The notes beneath the pieces are model-generated. The model ran no database searches. It saw only the letters and a program-made list of their open reading frames with translations, and had not been told where the DNA came from. Shown here piece after piece: positions 8,601 through 17,600 of a stretch of 64,000 nt of DNA. Numbering within the stretch: position 1 is the stretch's first letter; each line of letters starts with the position of its first letter. Source of the stretch: JAEUUM01 sp038326165 (GTDB lineage: Bacteria; Bacteroidota; Bacteroidia; Chitinophagales; Saprospiraceae). A program made the translations under genes and the position numbers. The stretch covers positions 11,070-75,069 of the forward strand of contig JBBQJT010000012.1 of the NCBI GenBank assembly GCA_038326165.1. Reading direction: 5' to 3'.

Positions 8601-11600
8601 AGAACCTATTGCAGGAATCTTAGGAACACACTGGAACTCCGCAGGCGATTTTATGCCAAAGCTATTGAATACATCAATATCATAGGCTTGATCATTGAAT
8701 ACCACATTGATGTCTTCGCCATATTGGTTAGGGCAAGAATTGGTATTAAATACTGTTGCCTTGACACCAAATGGTGAAATCAACGCAACTTCTAACTGAT
8801 TGGTATAAGCATGTGAAATATTCAATCCCAAATCCAAATCTGTAATAATAGAACCTTTAGGGAATCCTTCTACATCAATAGGGAATTGATATTTGCGTGC
8901 ATAAACTTCTGAAATATTAGCGCCAATTGTTTGGCAAACTATCGTTGTATCTAAGTTGGTTGGAGTATAAGGCTGACCGCACCATACTGTAATATCCGGA
9001 GGACATGTAATGGCAGGACGTATCTTATCTTCAACTTTCACTACAGACCAACAAGTATTGATGTTGCCATCTAAGTCTGTCACTCGCAATTCCACTGTAA
9101 CATCTTGTCCACCTTTTGCATCGCAGCAATAGAATGGAACTGTAGGACCAAATGGAGTTGCATCATTACCTTGACACTTAGGATTATCTAAACGTCTTGC
9201 AGTAAATGTGATTGGCCCACAATCATCAAATGAACCATCATCAAATGTCACAGCAGAAACTACCGTTACAGAATCAGTCAGAGAAATATTATGTGCATCA
9301 TCACAAACTGCAACTGGTGACACACCGTCTTTGATTTGTTTAACTACAGTACAAAATGTAATATTTCCACAATCATCAGTAGCAGTATAAGTGAAGGTAT
9401 AGTTGCCTGGCGTTAATTCCAACACAAAGAAGTTATCAGCACCTGGATCGGTTGCAGAATATAAGAATCCTTGTGCATCAACTGTTGAAACTACTACATC
9501 AATGTTATTTAATGTTGAGCAGTTGTCAGAAATAGCTATCCAAGGCAATTGAACGATTGCGGTACATCCTTGGTAATTGTTGCTTCCTGGCTGTATTGCA
9601 GACACAATGATCTGGTCAGCAGATGGGCAAACAAAATCAGGTCCGATTTTATCAAGAACTTTAATGATCTGGTCATGCGTTACAAGAACACCAGTACACC
9701 AGTCTAGGCAAGTCCATGTTCTGATTACTTTGTATGATTTTTGACAAACATCAATCACTTGATCTTTGAAGGTGCAACCGATATTTGAACAATCTCCTAG
9801 TACTGGTGAACCAGTAACGGCTACAGTTGGATAATCGTCATTGCAAGAAAGTGCAGGCTCATCAATATCATCATAGTTTGGCGGCAATAATACATCAGCC
9901 AATTGCTTTCTCAATACGAATATTGTTTGAGTACATTGGTCAACATTTGAATAATCATCAGTTGCTTTCCATGTTCTCGTAATGATCTTGCTGTAAGGAC
10001 TTGCACATGCCTGATTGGCAACAACATCAATGAAAGAAACATCAACAAAGTTATCGCAACCGTCCAAAGCAGTAGGATCAGGATTGTATAATGTATTTTG
10101 GTATTTGAATTCAAAGCGTAAAGTAATCAAAGCACCAGCATCTCCACCAGCATAATCTCTAACCAACAATTGGTAATTACCATTCATGTTTGCTACGTTG
10201 GTAGCATTAGTCAAGGCATTTATTGGCTGATAAGTTCCTTGAATTGCGTAAGCACCTGTATTGCATGTAGCTTCCAACTGAGCAGCTGTCAAGGTAGCTT
10301 GATCGTCAAACATCACTTGAAGATTATTATTTGCACAACCAAAACCTGTAGCTGGTACACCTGGTCGATCAAATAAACGAATAGTGCCACCTGTAGGTGT
10401 AATCAACACCGCATCGATATCGCCAATCCATGTGTGCGAAATATCAACAAATATATTCAAATCTAGGTTTTGAACTGATGCTGGATTCGGTAAACCTGAA
10501 GTAGAAAGATTAATAGTAGTTAAAGCATTGTCTGCAATTGGTATTGCACCTGTCTGGAATTTTTGAACAACGGTTGCTGTAGTACCAGGAGTAATAGGAT
10601 CCTCACAATTGATAACGTTATCGCTGCAATCCAACACAGGAGGAAGCTTATCTTCTACCGTGATATTGGACCAGCAAGAATTACCTGTTACTGGATCAAA
10701 AACTTTACCCGTCAATACGTCTCCAATGTAACTTCCATTGATAACTGGGCTACCAGGAATTAACTTACCATTTTGATAAATTTCTACAATATAATCATTG
10801 TAACAACCGTAAGGTCCACCTTCAAGAAGGTCATCAGCACCTACCAAGGCTTCGCAATCCTCATCCAAGCTTACTTGAATTTGGTCATTACAAACCAATG
10901 CAGTTTTGGCATTAGGGTATTCTGCAATTATGATACAGAACTGACAAGTTGAAGTATTACCTGCAAAATCCGTAGCTCTATAAGTCAAACATGTAGTACC
11001 AATTGGGAATAGATCGCCATTGGTATAACCTGAATTGTCAATCTGAACTACTGTAGGTGGAGCACCAATTATTTTTGAATATCGGATTGTTCCATTCCAC
11101 GATCTTGCGGCGAAGTTTGTACCTGTAAAGTTAGGGGTGGCTTTTCCAATACCGGTTGTGATAGTCATATCACCGTTGGTATAGACATTGTTGTTGTTGG
11201 TATATCTCAAAGAGTTGGTCGCTATGTTATAGCTAGTCAATATGAAATAAATACCACGTGTTTCACCAGGCTGCAACACCAATCCGCCAATTGGAACATT
11301 GGTTGGTAGGTTGATACCCGCTGAAGTACTGTTTGCAGTACCCATTGAAGTCCATACCGCTGGGTTATTTGTATTACCTACATAGGTATTGATACCAGGG
11401 TTGGTATTGAATATTTGAAATGATACTGGTAAACCAACTGCTGAGTTAATATTACCATCAAACGAGTTAATTGTAATCGGACTGGTTGTGTTATTTGTAA
11501 GATTAAACATGTTACCAGCAAACTGATTGTTTGAGTTGAAAGTAGATGTTATCATACCGGTAGTGATAGCTATTTCACAATTGTCAAATGCTGACGGATT

Positions 11601-14600
11601 TGTGAAATAAATTCCTTTGTCACATTCTCCCGGATCCAGCACGATACTGATATTACCCGGACACGTCAAGGTAGGAGGAATATTATCTACTACAGTTACC
11701 ACAGCTACACATGATGATGTTTGTAAGCAAGCATCTGTTACTGTCAGCACTACATTGTTAAGACCAATATTTCCACATGTGAATGCCGTTTTACTCAATG
11801 TAATTGTTCCACCTAAACTTCCGTTGTTTACTTGAGCAATTGTCAGTGTAGCATTTCCAGCAGCATCTAAGAAGATAGTAGCTGGTTGGCAAACTGCACG
11901 AGGAGCAGGTAAGATTGTAACAGTGAATGTATTAGGTGCACCTGGGCAATTCACACCACCACCAGTAAATATTGGTGTTACTATAATTATTCCAACAATT
12001 GGTAATGCTCCTAAATTAATAGGAATCCATGAAGCTATGTTCCCCGTTCCTGAGGCAGGAATTCCTATTCCAGTATTGGAATTTACCCAAGTGTAGCTCG
12101 TAGCAGTTCCAGTAAATGCGATTCCACCAGTTGGCAGACCACTACAGAATATTTTATTGGTTTGCGGAGTTACAGTTGGAGTTGGGTTAATTGTAATTGT
12201 GTACATAATTGGCGTTCCTGTACAAGTTACTCCACCACTTGTGAAAGTAGGTGTAACAGTGAATGTACTGGATATTGCCGTAGCACCTGCATTGGTAGCT
12301 ACAAAACTAGGAACATTTCCTACGCCATTCAATGGAGCCAAACCAATTGCACCAGGAGTTCTTACCCAGGTGAAAACAACTCCGCCTACTGGTGTTCCAG
12401 TAAAATTAGATGCCGGAACAACATTTCCAACGCAATAGCTTACACTTGGCACTGCAACAATTGTAGGAACCGGATTAACGGTTACACTTTGTGTGATTGC
12501 TTGGATGCATCCTGGATGTGCACCTGTTGGTACCCCATTGTCAGCATCGAATGTGAATATTACAGGATATGTTCCTGCGCCCAATGTTGAAGGACTAAAT
12601 ATTGTGTTTGGAGCACCGTTAACTGTAAATGAACCAGTTCCCGTAGCAGCTCCTCCCGGAGGGCCTCCAAGGGTAGCAGTACCATTCAAGGTTACGTTTG
12701 CATCATTTGCACAGTAAGTCAGATTCAAACCATTGATTTGCGGGTTAGGGTAGAAGCAATTGTTGCCAATTCCCAATGTTACTGATCCGTTTGTAACAGA
12801 AACAGTATATCCAATTGCATCAACATGCTTTCCAGACAATGTGTAATTACTAATACCACCGCCCAATGGAACTTCAGTCAATACAAATCCAATAGGGAAG
12901 TTGATAGGAGCTCCTGGAGGAGCTGGTGAAGACGGTTGAAATAATCCAGCTACCGCTGAAATTGTCCAAGACTGTCCACTAGGTGCATTCACCGTTATTA
13001 CTTCATTGAATTGACCGTTAGTTAGCGTTGTTGCATTATTAATACAAGAGCATGGGTCAGATATAAAAGGCTCACAATTTTGAATGCTGATGTTAGCTGA
13101 TCTTGAAGGTCGACAGGTTGGATCTCCAGGTACTGGTGACAGTATTGCATACAGGAAGTAAGTACCTGCAGTTGGTATTGGTGCTGACAAAGTCGCTACA
13201 GTTCCTCCACTTGTTAAAGCACCGTTCGCTATAGTTCCAAGTGAAATTCCACCTACATAAGGGTTAACAAGTGCAGTAGCAGAATATTTGAATTGGATAC
13301 CGTAAGTTGAACCCATACCTACTAGACCAGAAGCCGTTAGCGTAAAGTTTGTTTGTTTACATGAATTTGTAACACTTGATGTAAGTGATCCAATAGCTGG
13401 ACATGTGCTACAACTTGGATTCAAATCAAGTGAAATTGTATTTGTGGTAGTACAGCCATTTCCAGCTGTTACCGTTACAAAATAGGCACCAGCTGTTAGA
13501 CTTGTCTGGTTCTGATTGCCATTGATTAGACCGCTACCACCAGAAGTAGTCCAGTTGAAAGTATAAGGCCCAGCAGCTCCACCTAATGTAAGTGTTATTG
13601 AACCATTAGGAGCAAAACAATCGCTCGGTAATGTAACAGATGGTGTTACAGTAGTTATAGGATTTACATTCACAGTGCGTGTAGCAACTGCAGTACAACC
13701 CGCACCACTTGTTACTGTTACTGTATAGCTTGTGGTAGTAATCGGGCTTACTACAATTGGATTATCCGTTCCACCTGGAGGTGTACTCCATGCATAAGTG
13801 CCTCCACCAGATGCAGTTAATGTTGCTGATTGACCAGCACAAATCGTCACTGAAGCTGGCAAAATACCTGCGATTGGAAGCGGATTAACTATTACTGTTC
13901 TTGAATCTGTAGCTGAACAGCCATTTGAGTTGGTCAAAGTAACTGAATAAGTTGTGCTCATAGCCGGAGAAACAGTAATCGGATTAGCAGATCCACCTGG
14001 AGGTGTGCTCCAAGCAAATGTACCAGTACCTGATGCCGATAGTGTAATACTTTGACCAGCACATATCGCAGCAGGGTTCGGTGTAATTGCTGTAGTTGGA
14101 TTCGGATTTACCGTAATTGTTTGTGTAAATATTCTTGAACAACCTGCAGCAAGAGTTACCGTTACTGAATATGGTGTAGTTGCGATAGGGTTGACATTGA
14201 TACTTGCAGTTGTTGCTCCACCTGGAGACCAAAGGTAAGAGGCACCATTGGTAGCAGTTAAGGTCACCAATGCTCCTGAACATGTAATACCGTCGTTGGC
14301 CGCAATTCCTGAGTTTTCTGTGAAAGCAAAAGTAACATCTGTACCATTGAATTCATCCGCTCCTATATCAGGTCTTGTCGCATTTCTTGCCATGCCATCA
14401 TAATCGACTGTTACACCAGCTACTGGCATACCACCTTGATTGATACATTCGTTTGATACGATATGCAAATCAGTATCTGAGGTAAACGTTGGGTTGATAT
14501 TTAAAGAAAGAGCATCAGCTGGGTAAGCTGCTTCCCAGTCTGCCAATGTCAGTTGATTGACACCATTGAAGCCAACGGTATAGACAGTAGGAGCTGTGCT

Positions 14601-17600
14601 GATACCAAAGTAATCATTGTTATTGATATCTGCAAATACAAATCCAGTTGGAACATAAACACTGTAAGCTCTTGATGTAGTACCCAATGAGAAACTTTGC
14701 TCATTGAAAAATATATTGTTCTTGAGCACAGTTCCAATAACTAAAGTTGATGTAGCAATAAAAGCAGATGGAGTGGAGGTTGTTCCAGTTCCAACAGTCA
14801 CCAATCCAAATAAATGGACTGAATTGTTCGCCACAGTAAAGTTTGTACCACCTACTAATCTTATTCCAAATGGATTAAAAGTCGTGCCACTGAAATAGTT
14901 AACAGTTCTCAAATCCGAAATGAAATTATTCGCTATCAGGTTATTGGTGACACTTGTTGCAGTATTGAAGTTAATACCGTACGCGCCCCATCCACCAGTA
15001 TTTTCAGCATAAATACCAGTAATATTATTTCTGGTAAATGAAGAATTCTGTATACCCCCATTATTTTCAATTCCAATAAGTGTGGTTAGTGTTGTACTTC
15101 TTAAGTTGAAAATATTGTTCTGAGAAATCACCGCCCCATTTATAAAGGCAAGATCTATACCTCTGAGCACAACATAATTGGCTGGATTCGCTGAGCCTAT
15201 TGAGTTCTGAGTGATCGACAAACCACCAAGATCACCTGCTACAGATGAAGCCCTTGCATAAATACCATACTGAACAGTGTTGATATTATTGTTTTGGATG
15301 GTCAGGTTGTCATTATCATCTCCCGTTGCAGTTGTAGTAACTGTAGTTCCAGCTACATGAATTCCGAATGTTGCGACAGTGTTTGAACCACCAATGATAT
15401 TTGTATTTCGGATAGCATCATTTGTAGCTCCTAAACCTGTTCCCAAACTCTGAACACATACTACCGCAGTGTTTGTAGCAATAGATGTATTTGTTAAAGT
15501 CAAATCCCTTGTTGTTCCACCGATTGTATTAGAACCATCAATTGTTATCCAGTCAGCACCATTGAATCGAATCAAACAAGTAGCAGAGCTGCCAGATATA
15601 GTTGGTGAATTCCCAGGTGCCGGTTTTATAGTCAATGTATTCGATGCGCTTGCAGTAGGAATCGCATTGAAGGTTATCGGAAAAGTTTCTGTAGGATAAT
15701 TGACATCAGTAAGGCTGAAAACTACATTTCCTGACACACAACCTGCATTGTAAGCGGCTGCACCCAAAGTCAAGGTTGTATAAGTTCCTACTATTCCTAC
15801 TGGAATTGTACCAGTAAGATTGGACTGTATAATTGTTGTGAAAGCATTTACTGGATGTGTAATCACCGTATTTACATCCGTTGCAACTACTCCACCAATG
15901 AAAGACCCAATATTAGGTGTTGCTACAATATCTTGTGCAATTACGTAATAAGATACTACGTCAGCCGTAGCCAATCCACCCATATCTGCAGCAACTATTG
16001 TAAAGTTCCAACTTCCATTGGTTGCAGTTCCTGAAGCCAAAGTACCCGGTTGAGAGAACCAAGTTCCACTTGCTTTACGATAGTAAACTCTAGGCCTTAA
16101 AGCGCCAGCTGTAGGAACTCCTGTCAAATCTGAAATCAAAACATCATTCAATGCAATATCTGTTGTTCCACATACGGTAGCTGGAAGACGAATATACGAA
16201 ATACCAGGAGGAGTTAAGTCAGCAACTGGAGTAAAATTACCAGCGTCAGCGCCAATATCTGTGGGTGTTAAAGAAGCCCTTGTCTGAGCATCAAAATCTT
16301 GAGGTGCACTTGCTATAGGTGCTCCACTTGATTCAACTGGGGTTGCAGCTGCAGCTTGAATGTGTAGGTCAACAGTGGTTGAAGTACCGTTTGGAGCAAT
16401 GTATTGCGGATTAGCAGAAAGTGAAGCCCAGTCCATTCCGGTAGCTGTTCGCCATGCAGCCAATGTATTGTAAGGCAAAGCATTAAATAAACCTAAGTTT
16501 CCTCCTGTACCTGGAGCAAAAAGGATATTGTTATCACAAACCAAGCCTGCTTGACTGGCTACAGTACCTGGCAAAGACAAAGCATAGTTCAGTCCTGTAC
16601 CTGCAGCATTTGATCTGTTGTTAAAGAAGATATTGTTTCTAACAACTCTACCTGCAGTGACGTTTGTGCTTCTGAAAGCAAATGAGTTGCTGGTTCCAGT
16701 TGCTACTGCTTGACCACCAACATAAATACTATTGAAGATGATTGAGTTGGTTCCTGCAGCTTCTGTTATACCGGTTACGATAAAGTTTCCGTTGTTATCA
16801 ACTCCCGCGCCATCAACACCTACACGGATGAAGTTGTTTTGATAAGTTCCATTTCCAGTATTAATTTGAAGTCCAGTTACTCCGTTTAAGCCAGAACTTG
16901 AAATATTGGCTAAGCTGATTGAATGAATATTGTTGCGCTCTATCAATGATGGAATAGCTGGCGGCAAGTTGAATACTGCTCCGAATGCTGCTGTTGCAAC
17001 TGCAGTATTATTGCTGTTCGAAATATTGAATATATTGTTTTGACTCACTGTATTGCTTCCAGTTGTTTGACCATTTCCGAATATGGTAAATCCTAAAGCA
17101 GAAACAATAGTAGTGGAGGCAGAAGCACTTGATAGATCTCTAATGGTATTACCAGTTACATTAAATGTTCCTAAAATATTAGGACTTGTACCTGACCCTT
17201 GAGCAGACATACCAGTCACAGATGCAGCAAGTCCAGTATTAAGATTCGCAAGATTTCCGATCGTGTTTTGTGACATTGACTGCCCAACACCAATTGAAAA
17301 GCTAATGATACCCAACAAACTACTGTTTCCATTGAGCGTACAACTATTCGCAACCGTAGTACTACCTACTGTGTTGTTGTTCACATTGTAACTGCTTCCA
17401 GCCAGAGTACTTTGAACAGAGATCAATCTTAATCCAGGCACTGTTGCAGGAACTCCTGTTACTACCATTTGAATACCTGCAATCGTATTGCCAGTAATGT
17501 TCATCAAGTTAGCAGGCGTACCTCCTCCACATATAATTCCACAGAAATTGAAAGCAGATCCTGAAGCAGAAACCACTATACTATTGGTGGATGAAGCAAG

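Noticed and set aside
12157..12717. Valine- and threonine-rich plus-strand open frames opposite the giant gene
   Set aside because: They mirror the Thr/Pro/Val-rich coding repeats on the minus strand; the composition is explained by antisense reading.
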